A stretch of 21,898 bases of DNA from Alphaproteobacteria bacterium (GTDB lineage Bacteria > Pseudomonadota > Alphaproteobacteria > Rickettsiales > Rickettsiaceae), in the NCBI GenBank assembly GCA_030430995.1, contig JAUIKA010000005.1, positions 1 through 21,898 of the forward strand. The letters run 5' to 3'. The position numbers and the translations under genes are program-made. Positions 13,744 through 21,283 of this stretch are shown here, one piece after another (positions within the stretch are counted from its first letter, which is position 1; each line of letters opens with the position of its first letter). The notes below the pieces were generated by a model. That model was not told the DNA's origin and made no database searches. It was given only the letters and a program-made list of their open reading frames with translations.

Positions 13744-14801
13744 TCAAAACAATAATTCCTAAAAAAAAGCCTGATGCATCCAAGAAAGCGTTAATAATAG
13801 GTACAGGTGCTTGGGGGCTTGCAATAGCAATTACTATTGCAGAATATGTGGAAGAAGTCCTTATGGTAGGCGTAGATAAGCAGCAAATAGATGAGATTAA
13901 TAACAGTAATACTAATAACAAGTATTTGCCATCAGTGGTCTTACCTAATAATATAAAAGCTTTTCTTGGTATTGAATCTGATATATTAAATCAAAAAGCT
14001 GACAACACATATGGATATAGCTATTTAGTAGATTTAATAGTGATTGCGACTCCTTCTTTTGCATTTCCAAATGCAGTAGAAGTGATAAAAAAACATATAT
14101 CAGATGATAATATGGCGGCTATTTTAATTGCTACTAAAGGAATATGCCCAGATTCAGGAAGCTTTTTTACTGATGCCATAAGAAATGATTTGTCGCGTGA
14201 TTGCGCCGTGCTTTCAGGCCCTAACTTTGCTATAGAGGTAGCGCAGAAGCAACCAGGGTTATTTGGTATATCCTCTACAGATAAACAATTAGGAAATTTT
14301 ATTGCAGAGTTTTTTGGTGCAGGTCCAAAAAATACTGCTATTGTAGACACAGATTATATTACAACGCAGATTGCGAGTTCCATCAAAAATATTACAGCAA
14401 TTGCTTGTGGCTTTCTAGATGGTAATGGCTATGGAGATAATGCAAAAATATTTGTAATTAGCATGGCAATAAAAGAGATAATAAAAATTAGCAATGCATT
14501 TGGTAGTAAGGCTATAAATGCTACAGAGAATGTTATAGCGGATTTATTCTTAACATGTGGAAGTAATAAATCTCGTAATTTCAGATATGGAAAATCTATT
14601 GCCCTTGGTGACATCTGGGATACAAATATAACTGTAGAAGGTATTAGCGCTGCTAAGTCTATAAAACAAATTGTAGAAAATAAAGCTATATCAACCCCTA
14701 TTACTAATATGGTATATAACTTAATAACAAATCCTGCTGATGTTATAGCAGATAATTTATTTAAAGAATTTAAAAAAGAATATGAGAATTTTTCCTCTTA
14801 A
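13740..14801 (+). CDS. gpsA: Glycerol-3-phosphate dehydrogenase [NAD(P)+]
   Basis: Cytoplasmic enzyme reducing dihydroxyacetone phosphate to sn-glycerol-3-phosphate, the backbone of phospholipids. The N-terminal Rossmann fold shows GTGAWGLAIAITIAE (about 22-36). The middle has ATKGICPDSG and LSGPNFAIEVAQKQPGLF, and the catalytic C-terminal domain has the conserved Lys in SSIKNITAIACGFLDG, GDNAKIFVISMAIKEI, and DLFLTCGSNKSRNFRYG. The 353 residues are about 20 more than usual, from a lysine-rich N-terminal leader (IIPKKKPDASKK). It overlaps mtaB by 4 bp and secF by 20 bp. Confidence 0.96.
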   Translation: MIKTIIPKKKPDASKKALIIGTGAWGLAIAITIAEYVEEVLMVGVDKQQIDEINNSNTNNKYLPSVVLPNNIKAFLGIESDILNQKADNTYGYSYLVDLIVIATPSFAFPNAVEVIKKHISDDNMAAILIATKGICPDSGSFFTDAIRNDLSRDCAVLSGPNFAIEVAQKQPGLFGISSTDKQLGNFIAEFFGAGPKNTAIVDTDYITTQIASSIKNITAIACGFLDGNGYGDNAKIFVISMAIKEIIKISNAFGSKAINATENVIADLFLTCGSNKSRNFRYGKSIALGDIWDTNITVEGISAAKSIKQIVENKAISTPITNMVYNLITNPADVIADNLFKEFKKEYENFSS

Positions 14802-15702
14802 AATTATTCCTGATGATGCAAAGATAGATTTTGTATCTATGGCTAAAGTTAGTTATACAATCTCTATTATACTACTAGTTCTAAGTTTTCTTAGCGTTTC
14901 TATATATAAATTAAATTTTGGTATAGATTTTATGGGAGGTGTGAATATAGATATGACTTCAAATTCTAAAATAGAGCTCCATAAATTAAGAAAAGAGATG
15001 AATTCTCTAAATTTAGGCGAAATAAGCATACAGCATTACGGTAATGCAAATGATATATCTTTAAAAGTTAGCAATAATGACAAAATAGATATGTCTGAAA
15101 ATATAGATAAAATAAAAGCTGTTTTTGATACTAAGTTTAAAAGTTATAATTTGCAGATAAAGAAAATAGACTTTGTAGGTCCACAAGTAGGTAAAACTTT
15201 GATATTTTCTGGTATTAAGTCTATATGTTTAGCTTTTGTAGCTATTATGGTATATGTATGGATACGTTTTGAGTGGCAATTTGGTGTTGGTGCTATAATC
15301 AGCTTAATACATGATGTAATCCTTTCTATTGGTTTTATGAGCATATCAGGTTTAGATTTTAACCAAGCTAGTATAGCGGCAATACTTACCATAGTGGGAT
15401 ATTCAGTAAATGATTCAGTCGTGATTTATGATAAAGTAAGGGAAAATATGATTAAATATCATAGCAAAACTACTAAGGAGATAATTAATATGAGTGTTAA
15501 CCAAACGCTTCCTAGAACTACCCTTACAGTGATTACAACGCTTATAGCAAATTTAGCATTAGTATTATTCGGTGGGGAGGCTATAAAAAGCTTTAGTCTT
15601 TTGGTATTTGTAGGTATATTATTAGGGACTTATTCATCTATATATGTGTCAGCTTCTATATTAATCCCGCTTGGGATTAATAAGAAGAGAAAAAATCTTT
15701 AG
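14782..15702 (+). CDS. secF: Protein translocase subunit SecF
   Basis: Inner-membrane RND-type subunit that works with SecD to use proton motive force during Sec-dependent export. The 306 residues have the first membrane helix (about 22-45), the signature FGIDFMGGVNIDM opening the periplasmic domain, and five C-terminal membrane helices containing VGYSVNDSVVIYDKVREN and TLPRTTLTVITTLIANLALV. The start at 14782 overlaps gpsA by 20 bp and gives a family-like N-terminus (MRIFPLKIIPDD). SecD, which usually sits beside or is fused to SecF, is not in the window. The last codons contain a perfect hairpin, TTAATCCC-GCTT-GGGATTAA (15661-15680). Confidence 0.96.
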   Translation: MRIFPLKIIPDDAKIDFVSMAKVSYTISIILLVLSFLSVSIYKLNFGIDFMGGVNIDMTSNSKIELHKLRKEMNSLNLGEISIQHYGNANDISLKVSNNDKIDMSENIDKIKAVFDTKFKSYNLQIKKIDFVGPQVGKTLIFSGIKSICLAFVAIMVYVWIRFEWQFGVGAIISLIHDVILSIGFMSISGLDFNQASIAAILTIVGYSVNDSVVIYDKVRENMIKYHSKTTKEIINMSVNQTLPRTTLTVITTLIANLALVLFGGEAIKSFSLLVFVGILLGTYSSIYVSASILIPLGINKKRKNL

Positions 15703-15717
15703 CAGCAATATTGCTAG

Positions 15718-15744
15718 TGCTTATGTGTTGCATTAAGCATTTTA
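15718..15744 (+). terminator. Weak possible terminator after secF
   Basis: TGCTTA (15718-15723) and TAAGCA (15734-15739) pair with a possible inner TG/CA extension, followed by TTTT. It lies 15 nt past the secF stop. A perfect palindrome, AGCAATATTGCT (15704-15715), immediately precedes it. The T-run is short, so strength is doubtful. Confidence 0.4.
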
Positions 15745-15835
15745 AACTATCTATGGGCTTATAGCCGAATTGCGCAAGATATAAAGCAGCATATAATTGC
15801 TTTCTTAGTCTATATTAGCATAGCCTAATCTATAA

Positions 15836-15952
15836 AATTTGTATGATATAACTAACTATATAATATCTGAAAAGAATTGGGCTATAGAGCTTGTTTTTGC
15901 TATATTAACCCGAATAGTTGATAAGAAAAATGCTTTTAAGGCCATAATCTAC
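15836..15952 (+). pseudogene. Possible gene remnant, unidentified
   Basis: A short open frame reads KNWAIELVFAILTRIVDKKN then AFKAIIY, stop, and continues in the same frame after further stops. The composition looks protein-like, but there is no start codon, and I cannot name a parent gene. It may be chance. The rest of 15745-15992 shows only small inverted repeats such as GGCTTATAGCC near 15756-15766. Confidence 0.15.
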
Positions 15953-15992
15953 TAGAAACTTATCTAGACAGAGCCAGATACCGATTTTAATA

Positions 15993-16889
15993 TTAATTTA
16001 AAGCTATATTTTTGTCATTTCCTAAGATATTTTCTTTTGTTTTTGTGTTAGTAATATTATTGTTTTCTTTTACTGGTTGTAGGTTATATTCAGATGTAAT
16101 ATGTTTTATTCGTTCACTAAATTCATCTTTGATTCTTGTGTTCATTAGATTAACAGGTTTATATATTCCTAGCCTATGAGTTACCTTATATATAAACTTC
16201 CTAGTTGCTATTAGCAATTGGCTGAAATTACTAATGTTATTATTATTATTTTCAGTAACTTCTATTATAAAATTTTTGGCTTCTGTGTATAAATATCTTT
16301 TTTGAGCTTTGCTAAGCTCCGTACCTTTTTCTTGTTTATATAAAGATGATATGATGTTTGTAACTCCTATAGCCGTTGCATTAATCTTACTATTAGTAAC
16401 CACCTCTCCTGTGCCTAGTAAGTTATCATATATTAACACTGCAGCTTCATTCACTTCTTTTTCTTTTTCATTTGGATATATATTTTTTTCAACAGTAGAT
16501 ATTGTCTCTTTTAATTCCTTATGTAATGCTCCTCTTCTACTGTTGTATGTATTAACAATTTCTTCTTTTGTAAGAGCTGATTCTACATATAGATTTTCAT
16601 TTATATGCTCTTCTGAAATTTCAGGATCGGAGTCTTTTAATTTATCAGTATAATCATTTAATAATGCATATATAGTTTTTTTTGTTTTAGCATCAGATGA
16701 CTCAAGTTTCTCATTTATTTCTATTAACCTATCTTGAAAACTTTCTACTACTGCTGTAAACACCATTCTAGTTCTTATAAAATTTAACTCTTTTGTAATA
16801 GTTTTAGTGCTCTCTAGGAGAGCTATATGCTTTTGTACAGTATATATCAATTCTGAAGAGGTATTAATTTCTTGTAATATATCAGGCAT
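15993..16889 (-). CDS. Hypothetical helical protein, 298 residues
   Basis: Not recognised. The sequence is predicted to be almost all alpha-helix, highly charged, without signal peptide or membrane segment. Helical stretches include about 8-65 (VQKHIALLESTKTITKELNF) and 95-150. An Asn run (ENNNNNIS) is followed by a helix with a basic patch (LIATRKFIYKVTHRLGIYKP), and the C-terminal 30 residues are Asn/Lys/Thr-rich and probably disordered. Long, charged, low-complexity proteins like this are often lineage-specific in Rickettsiales and some are secreted, but nothing here shows export. It is divergent from the small gene at 17095, with a 205-bp gap between them. Codon use matches the neighbours. 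Confidence 0.7.
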   Translation of the reverse strand: MPDILQEINTSSELIYTVQKHIALLESTKTITKELNFIRTRMVFTAVVESFQDRLIEINEKLESSDAKTKKTIYALLNDYTDKLKDSDPEISEEHINENLYVESALTKEEIVNTYNSRRGALHKELKETISTVEKNIYPNEKEKEVNEAAVLIYDNLLGTGEVVTNSKINATAIGVTNIISSLYKQEKGTELSKAQKRYLYTEAKNFIIEVTENNNNNISNFSQLLIATRKFIYKVTHRLGIYKPVNLMNTRIKDEFSERIKHITSEYNLQPVKENNNITNTKTKENILGNDKNIALN

Positions 16890-17056
16890 AATTTATTAGT
16901 TATTATTCTATTAATATATTTTATATAAAAATAATATCCGCTGCCAGTAAATACAAAAATTTTTATATGTTAATATATATATAGTGATATTATTACGCTA
17001 TAATCATACCCATTATATAAAGCAAAATGGCTGTAGTATTAGTGATGATGCGTTTT

Positions 17057-17083
17057 TTTAGTAATGTGTTAATAGTTACTAAA
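17057..17083 (+). promoter_or_regulatory. Inverted repeat just upstream of the 17095 gene
   Basis: TTTAGTAA (17057-17064) and TTACTAAA (17076-17083) are perfect 8-bp arms around 11 nt, ending 11 bp before the ATG. It is a possible operator or leader hairpin. Short arms in AT-rich DNA keep confidence low. Confidence 0.3.
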
Positions 17084-17094
17084 TTTAATGTATT

Positions 17095-17391
17095 ATGAGC
17101 TATAGTGTGATAAAATTACAATCCCCATTTGAAAAAATAAAATTATTTAATGTCTGTAGTGAGGTAGCTTTGAGAAGAGCTATAATTATACAAGCTATTA
17201 TAGATGCATCAAATGTAGCAAAGTCAAGGGAAGCAATTAAAGCTACTATTGATGCAAAAAAATGGATATTTGAAGAGAATAAAGAATTTAATTCTACATG
17301 CGAGGAGGCTAATTTGGAGCCATGCTCTGTCAGGAAAATAGCAAAAGAAGTAATTACAATACATCATTCTAGTAAAAATAACCAAATATAA
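17095..17391 (+). CDS. Small conserved-looking protein, 98 residues
   Basis: Function unknown. Residues 24-60 form two helices (EVALRRAIIIQAIIDASNVA), followed by AKKWIFEENKEFNSTCEEAN and LEPCSVRKIAKE. From memory, the pattern A-x-x-W-[IL]-F-x-(D/E)-(D/N)-x-x-F-x-x-x-C-x-x-A-x-L-x-P-x-x-V-R recurs in small proteins of alphaproteobacteria and their phages. That makes a real, conserved gene likely but says nothing about its role. It stands alone on its strand, divergent from the 298-residue gene and convergent with fusA. A phage or mobile origin is possible. Confidence 0.75.
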   Translation: MSYSVIKLQSPFEKIKLFNVCSEVALRRAIIIQAIIDASNVAKSREAIKATIDAKKWIFEENKEFNSTCEEANLEPCSVRKIAKEVITIHHSSKNNQI

Positions 17392-17430
17392 CCAATTAGA
17401 TATAATATAGCTTGATATAAAAGGGGTAAA

Positions 17431-17466
17431 ATTAATCTATGCGCCACAAATAGCACATAGATTAAT
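17431..17466 (-). terminator. Terminator-like hairpin downstream of fusA
   Basis: ATTAATCTATG (17431-17441) and CATAGATTAAT (17456-17466) are a perfect 11-bp inverted repeat with a 14-nt loop, placed between the convergent 17095 gene and fusA. Read on the minus strand (the fusA direction), the stem is followed by TTTTACCCC, a short T-run. It is probably the end of the rpsG-fusA transcript. Confidence 0.55.
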
Positions 17467-17470
17467 AATA

Positions 17471-19552
17471 TTATTTACTGATTTTTTCAGCTATATCCGT
17501 TGGTACTTGGTCATAATGTGAAAATGTCATAGTATATTGTGCCCTTCCCTGGGAAAGAGATCTTAGATTGTTAACATAACCAAACATCTCACCAAGTGGC
17601 ACTGCAGCATCTATTACTTGTGCATTGCTTCTTGGCTCCATATTTTGTATTTGCCCTCTTCTACTATTAATATCACCGATGATATCTCCCATATAATCTT
17701 CAGGAGTTATAACCTCAACTTTCATTATTGGTTCAAGAACTACAGGGCTAGCTTTTGCCATGCCTTCTCTGAAAGCAGCTTTTGCTGCTATTTCGAATGC
17801 TAATACACTTGAGTCTACATCATGAAACGCTCCGTCTATTAATGTAGCTTTAAAGTCTATTACAGGGTATCCAGCTTTTATTCCATTTTCTTTTACAGCT
17901 TTTAAGCCTTTTTCAACACCTGGAATATATTCTTTAGGGATAGCCCCCCCTACTATCTTGCTTTCAAACATGAAGCCTTCTCCTGGCTCTAAAGGTTCGA
18001 AAATAATCTTTACGCGTGCGAACTGCCCAGCGCCACCACTTTGCTTTTTATGAGTATAATCAACTTCTGATTTCTTTCTAATAGTTTCCCTGTAAGCAAC
18101 CTGAGGAGCGCCAACAGTAGCTTCTACCTTAAACTCTCTTCGCATTCTATCTACTAAGATATCTAAATGCAATTCACCCATTCCCTTAATAATAGTTTGC
18201 CCTGTTTCATGGTCAATAGATACTTTAAAGGAAGGATCTTCCGCTGCTAATCTAGAGAGAGCAACAGACATCTTTTCTTGTGCATCTGCAGATTTAGGCT
18301 CTACAGCAAGCTGTATAACTGGTTCTGGGAACTCCATTCTTTCAAGAATCACTTGGTCCTCAATATCTGACAAGGTATCACCAGTAGTTGTATTTTTTAG
18401 CCCTGCAAAAGCTACTATATCTCCTGCCTGTGCTGTTTTGATATCTTCTCTATCATTTGCATGCATAAGAAGCATTCTGCCCACTCTTTCTCTCTGGTTT
18501 TTTACTGTGTTCATAACAAATGAACCTGTATTTATTGTTCCAGAGTAAATCCTAGCAAATGTAAGGGTTCCTACGAAAGTATCATTCATTACCTTAAAAG
18601 CGAGAGCAGAGAATTTCTCACTAGGAAGTGATTTTCTTATAACTTTATCACCTTTTTTTGTATCTATTCCTTCCATAGGGGGTATGTCCAGAGGTGATGG
18701 TAGATAATCCACAGTTGCGTCTAATAAAGGCTGTACTCCTTTGTTTTTGAATGCGCTACCACATAAAACAGGAACGAATTTACTAGCTATAACACCTTTT
18801 CTAATACATTTCTTTATATCTTCAACGCTTACAGCATTTTCACCCTCTGAAAGATATAGCTCCATTACTTCATCATCCATTTCACACACTATATCCATAA
18901 GTTTATGGTGATATTCTTTTGCTTTCTCTTTTAATTCTTCTGGTATTTCTTCATAGTGATATTTAGCTCCTAAAGATTCTGCTTCCCAAATAATTGCTTG
19001 CATCTTTACTAGATCTACTACTCCTATAAATTTCTCTTCAACGCCTATAGGAAGTTGTAATACAAGAGGGACAGCGCCTAGCCTGTCAGAAATCATATTT
19101 ACGCATCTATAAAAATCCGCACCTGTTCTGTCTAATTTATTTACAAAGCACATTCTAGGAACGTTATATTTATCTGCCTGTCTCCATACAGTTTCTGATT
19201 GTGGTTCTACCCCAGCAACGCCGTCAAATACTGTAACAGCACCATCTAGAACTCTTAAAGATCTTTCTACTTCTATAGTGAAATCCACATGGCCTGGTGT
19301 ATCAATGATATTAATTTTTTTTCCATTCCAGTGGCATGTAGTAGCAGCAGAAGTGATGGTTATACCTCTTTCTTGTTCCTGAGCCATCCAATCCATTGTT
19401 GCTCCACCTTCGTGAACTTCTCCTATTTTATAGGATTTTCCAGTATAAAATAAAATTCTTTCTGTCGTGGTAGTTTTACCTGCGTCTATATGTGCGCATA
19501 TACCTATATTTCTTGTATTTGCTATCTCTTTATATTTTTCTGAATCTGTCAT
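17471..19552 (-). CDS. fusA: Translation elongation factor G
   Basis: Ribosomal translocase GTPase, also used with RRF for ribosome recycling. The 693 residues are full length. G-domain motifs: AHIDAGKTTTTERILFYTGK (G1), ERGITITSAATT (G2), IIDTPGHVDF (G3), FVNKLDRTGADF (G4, with Leu where Met is common) and CGSAFKNKG (G5). Domains II-V follow: RVGRMLLMHANDREDI in domain II, GMGELHLDILVDRMRREFKV in domain III, GGAIPKEYIPGVEKG in domain IV, and EPIMKVEVITPEDYMGDIIG in domain V. It starts 3 bp after the rpsG stop, so it is translated from the same mRNA. No tuf follows; the next gene is convergent. Confidence 0.98.
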   Translation of the reverse strand: MTDSEKYKEIANTRNIGICAHIDAGKTTTTERILFYTGKSYKIGEVHEGGATMDWMAQEQERGITITSAATTCHWNGKKINIIDTPGHVDFTIEVERSLRVLDGAVTVFDGVAGVEPQSETVWRQADKYNVPRMCFVNKLDRTGADFYRCVNMISDRLGAVPLVLQLPIGVEEKFIGVVDLVKMQAIIWEAESLGAKYHYEEIPEELKEKAKEYHHKLMDIVCEMDDEVMELYLSEGENAVSVEDIKKCIRKGVIASKFVPVLCGSAFKNKGVQPLLDATVDYLPSPLDIPPMEGIDTKKGDKVIRKSLPSEKFSALAFKVMNDTFVGTLTFARIYSGTINTGSFVMNTVKNQRERVGRMLLMHANDREDIKTAQAGDIVAFAGLKNTTTGDTLSDIEDQVILERMEFPEPVIQLAVEPKSADAQEKMSVALSRLAAEDPSFKVSIDHETGQTIIKGMGELHLDILVDRMRREFKVEATVGAPQVAYRETIRKKSEVDYTHKKQSGGAGQFARVKIIFEPLEPGEGFMFESKIVGGAIPKEYIPGVEKGLKAVKENGIKAGYPVIDFKATLIDGAFHDVDSSVLAFEIAAKAAFREGMAKASPVVLEPIMKVEVITPEDYMGDIIGDINSRRGQIQNMEPRSNAQVIDAAVPLGEMFGYVNNLRSLSQGRAQYTMTFSHYDQVPTDIAEKISK

Positions 19553-19555
19553 TTT

Positions 19556-20047
19556 CTAATTACTATCTGGTGCATTTCTTGAAGCTAAATGGGAGAATGC
19601 TTTGTTAGCAGATGCCATTTTATGCATATCTACTTTAGCTTTTACAGCGCTTCCTCTTTCGTTAAAAGCATCATAAATCTCTTCTGCTAATTTATAAAGC
19701 ATTGTTTTCTCAGAGCGTTTTCTTGAAGCATTAATAATCCATCTTTTTGCAAGTACGGCAGCCCTAGCTGGGCTTACTGGCTTCGGGACTTGATAGTTTG
19801 ACCCTCCCACCCTTACAGAACTTAGCTCTAGGCTGGGTTTTACATTATTTACAGCACCCATGAATGTTTCAAAAGGGTCTATTTTATATTTATCAGCCAA
19901 AAAGTCTAAAGCGCCATAAACTATGACTTCAGCTTTATCTTTTTTTCCTTCATACATAATACCATTAATAAATTTTGCTACTACTTCACTGTTGTATCTA
20001 GCATCTGGTACTATTTTACGTTTTTCAGTTCTACGACGACGTGACAT
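19556..20047 (-). CDS. rpsG: 30S ribosomal protein S7
   Basis: Primary 16S rRNA-binding protein that organises the 30S head. The 163 residues (usually about 156) begin MSRRRRTEKRKIVPDARYNS and contain ALDFLADKYKIDPFETFMGA, the typical SVRVGGSNYQVPKPVSPARA and KMASANKAFSHLA. The extra residues are in the N-terminal basic stretch and the C-terminal tail (SRNAPDSN). It is the first gene of an rpsG-fusA pair. rpsL, which normally precedes rpsG, is absent: the next gene upstream is the divergent xseB. A near-consensus promoter sits 30-60 bp upstream. Confidence 0.97.
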   Translation of the reverse strand: MSRRRRTEKRKIVPDARYNSEVVAKFINGIMYEGKKDKAEVIVYGALDFLADKYKIDPFETFMGAVNNVKPSLELSSVRVGGSNYQVPKPVSPARAAVLAKRWIINASRKRSEKTMLYKLAEEIYDAFNERGSAVKAKVDMHKMASANKAFSHLASRNAPDSN

Positions 20048-20077
20048 TAATATTACTTTTTTATAAATTACTGCATT

Positions 20078-20106
20078 ATTATATGATGTTAGTTGTTTTT
20101 TGTCGA
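20078..20106 (-). promoter_or_regulatory. Predicted promoter of rpsG-fusA
   Basis: On the minus strand: TCGACA (20101-20106), a 17-bp spacer and consensus TATAAT (20078-20083). The start would be near 20071, giving a leader of about 24 nt. The presence of its own promoter fits separation from rpsL. Confidence 0.65.
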
Positions 20107-20154
20107 TAAAATATATATATTTCTGGTATCATAAGTGAAATTATTATGTGAGAT

Positions 20155-20364
20155 ATGCAACAGGATATAAATAAAATTAGCTTTGAAGATGCGTTAAAGG
20201 AACTTGAGGAAATTTCTGAGAAAATATCTTCAGGGCAAGGTAATTTAGATGCTATGGTGGAGATGTTTGAAAGGGGTAATAAACTTAAAGATTATTGCAG
20301 AGAAAAGCTAGAAAATGCAGAGATGAAAATAGAAAAAATAATAAAGAAAGATACAGAGAAATAA
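20155..20364 (+). CDS. xseB: Exodeoxyribonuclease VII small subunit
   Basis: Small helical subunit that assembles along the XseA large subunit in the single-strand exonuclease ExoVII. The 69 residues match the family pattern: ISFEDALKELEEISEKISSG, NLDAMVEMFERGNKL, then a charged helix YCREKLENAEMKIEKI. Length is typical (70-80). xseA is not in the window. It is divergent from rpsG with a 107-bp shared intergenic region, and convergent with the DUF805 gene 18 bp past its end. Confidence 0.93.
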   Translation: MQQDINKISFEDALKELEEISEKISSGQGNLDAMVEMFERGNKLKDYCREKLENAEMKIEKIIKKDTEK

Positions 20365-20382
20365 TAAATTATAGGGAAATAT

Positions 20383-20784
20383 TTATAGTTCACATCTATC
20401 GTTTTCTATCTCTAATGGGTCTGGCCCAAAGCGATTTTCTCCTTCTGTGCCTTTTTTAAATAGGAGGAATAGTAAGGATATTATTGACATTATAGTGCTA
20501 GAACCAAGTAACAATAGTAAAATAATCCACCATCCAGAGCAATTTAAATCATGCAACCTCCTTACTATAGCGGCATAAATTGTTAATAATAAAATAGAGT
20601 TTAATATTATAAAAGGAATAATAAAACATGTTGTATAAGTTGTATAACCCAATAATTCAAATATAGCAAATAGAATTACACCCATAAAAAAACAAAACAT
20701 ACATGCTGCTATTATGAAATTTAAAAACTCACCTCTAGCCATTCTTCCAGAAAAGCATATATATTCCTTTAAGAAAGTTTTCAT
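20383..20784 (-). CDS. DUF805 family membrane protein (copy 1)
   Basis: 133-residue inner-membrane protein of unknown function. DUF805 hallmarks are present: FLKEYICFSGRMARGEF at the N-terminus, RRLHDLNCSGWWIILLLL in the middle, and a C-terminal FKKGTEGENRFGPDPLEIEN. About three to four hydrophobic segments are visible (roughly 20-45, 50-68, 82-110). It is the second of a tandem pair; its start overlaps by 4 bp (ATGA) the stop codon that closes the displaced last part of copy 2, consistent with an ancestral translationally coupled operon. The last roughly 25 codons are nearly identical in DNA to those of copy 2, while the rest has diverged. Confidence 0.9.
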   Translation of the reverse strand: MKTFLKEYICFSGRMARGEFLNFIIAACMFCFFMGVILFAIFELLGYTTYTTCFIIPFIILNSILLLTIYAAIVRRLHDLNCSGWWIILLLLLGSSTIMSIISLLFLLFKKGTEGENRFGPDPLEIENDRCEL

Positions 20785-20883
20785 AGGGTTTTTTTATTTA
20801 TGTTATTTTCTATCTCTAATGGGTCTGGTCCAAAGCGGTTTTCTCCTTTTGTGCCTTTTTTAAATAGGAGGAATAGAGAGAGA
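20781..20883 (-). other. Displaced 3' segment of DUF805 copy 2
   Basis: This frame encodes SLFLLFKKGTKGENRFGPDP, LEIENN and a short basic end, closing at 20781. It is what copy 2 would use if the frameshift were reversed. The stop overlaps the copy 1 start codon as ATGA. An in-frame ATG upstream at 20990 exists, but the intervening sequence overlaps copy 2 and has no family resemblance, so it is not a separate gene. Confidence 0.75.
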
Positions 20884-21232
20884 ATACTAAATTTATTAAG
20901 CATAACATTAAAGCGCATAAATACGCATTGGAATATTCTAGTAATAAACCTACAAGTAAGCCTAGTAAGTTTGATAATAAATTCCACCAACCAGAGCAGT
21001 TTAAATCATGTAATCTCCTTACCGTTATTACATAAAAGAGTAAGGAAAAAATAAATAATAATATTTTATTTTGAGTAACGTCATACCATGCTCTATATAT
21101 TAAGTAAACCAATCCCTGTATTATTGACACTAATAACACTAATTTAAATTGGAACATAAAATATTTTTTTCTAGCCACTCTTCCAGAGAAGCATATATAT
21201 TTCTTTAAGAAAGTTTTAATATAAGTTTTCAT
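20816..21232 (-). CDS. DUF805 family membrane protein (copy 2), frameshifted near its 3' end
   Basis: 138 codons in the open frame. The N-terminal FLKKYICFSGRVARKKY and VRRLHDLNCSGWWNLLSNLL are DUF805, and the start has an extra four residues (MKTYIKT) relative to copy 1. From about residue 117 the frame is wrong: it reads FSLYSSYLKKAQKEKTALDQTH, which is the out-of-frame version of the conserved FLLFKKGTKGENRFGPDPLE. The correct ending is intact in another frame down to 20781. Loss of 1 nt or gain of 2 nt, most simply in the (TC)n run at 20875-20883, explains it. The membrane part is intact, so the protein could still be made with an altered tail; otherwise this is a young pseudogene or an assembly error. 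Confidence 0.8.
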   Translation of the reverse strand: MKTYIKTFLKKYICFSGRVARKKYFMFQFKLVLLVSIIQGLVYLIYRAWYDVTQNKILLFIFSLLFYVITVRRLHDLNCSGWWNLLSNLLGLLVGLLLEYSNAYLCALMLCLINLVFSLYSSYLKKAQKEKTALDQTH

Positions 21233-21242
21233 AACCCTTTAT

Positions 21243-21283
21243 TATTAGCTCTATTCACCCTAATTATTTAACAAGAGCTAATA
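21243..21283 (-). other. Long inverted repeat between the lipoprotein gene and DUF805 copy 2
   Basis: TATTAGCTCT (21243-21252) and AGAGCTAATA (21274-21283) are perfect 10-bp arms. The repeat covers the stop codon of the lipoprotein gene and ends 11 bp before the next start. There is no T-run on either side, so it may be an mRNA-processing or attenuation hairpin within the operon rather than a terminator. Confidence 0.4.

Noticed and set aside
14021..14614. Two minus-strand open frames inside gpsA
   Set aside because: They are reverse-strand shadows of a clear GpsA sequence and have no recognisable domains.
20781..20990. Independent 69-residue protein ending in the DUF805 tail
   Set aside because: Only its last third resembles anything, and that part is the displaced end of DUF805 copy 2. 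The N-terminal part overlaps copy 2 in another frame.
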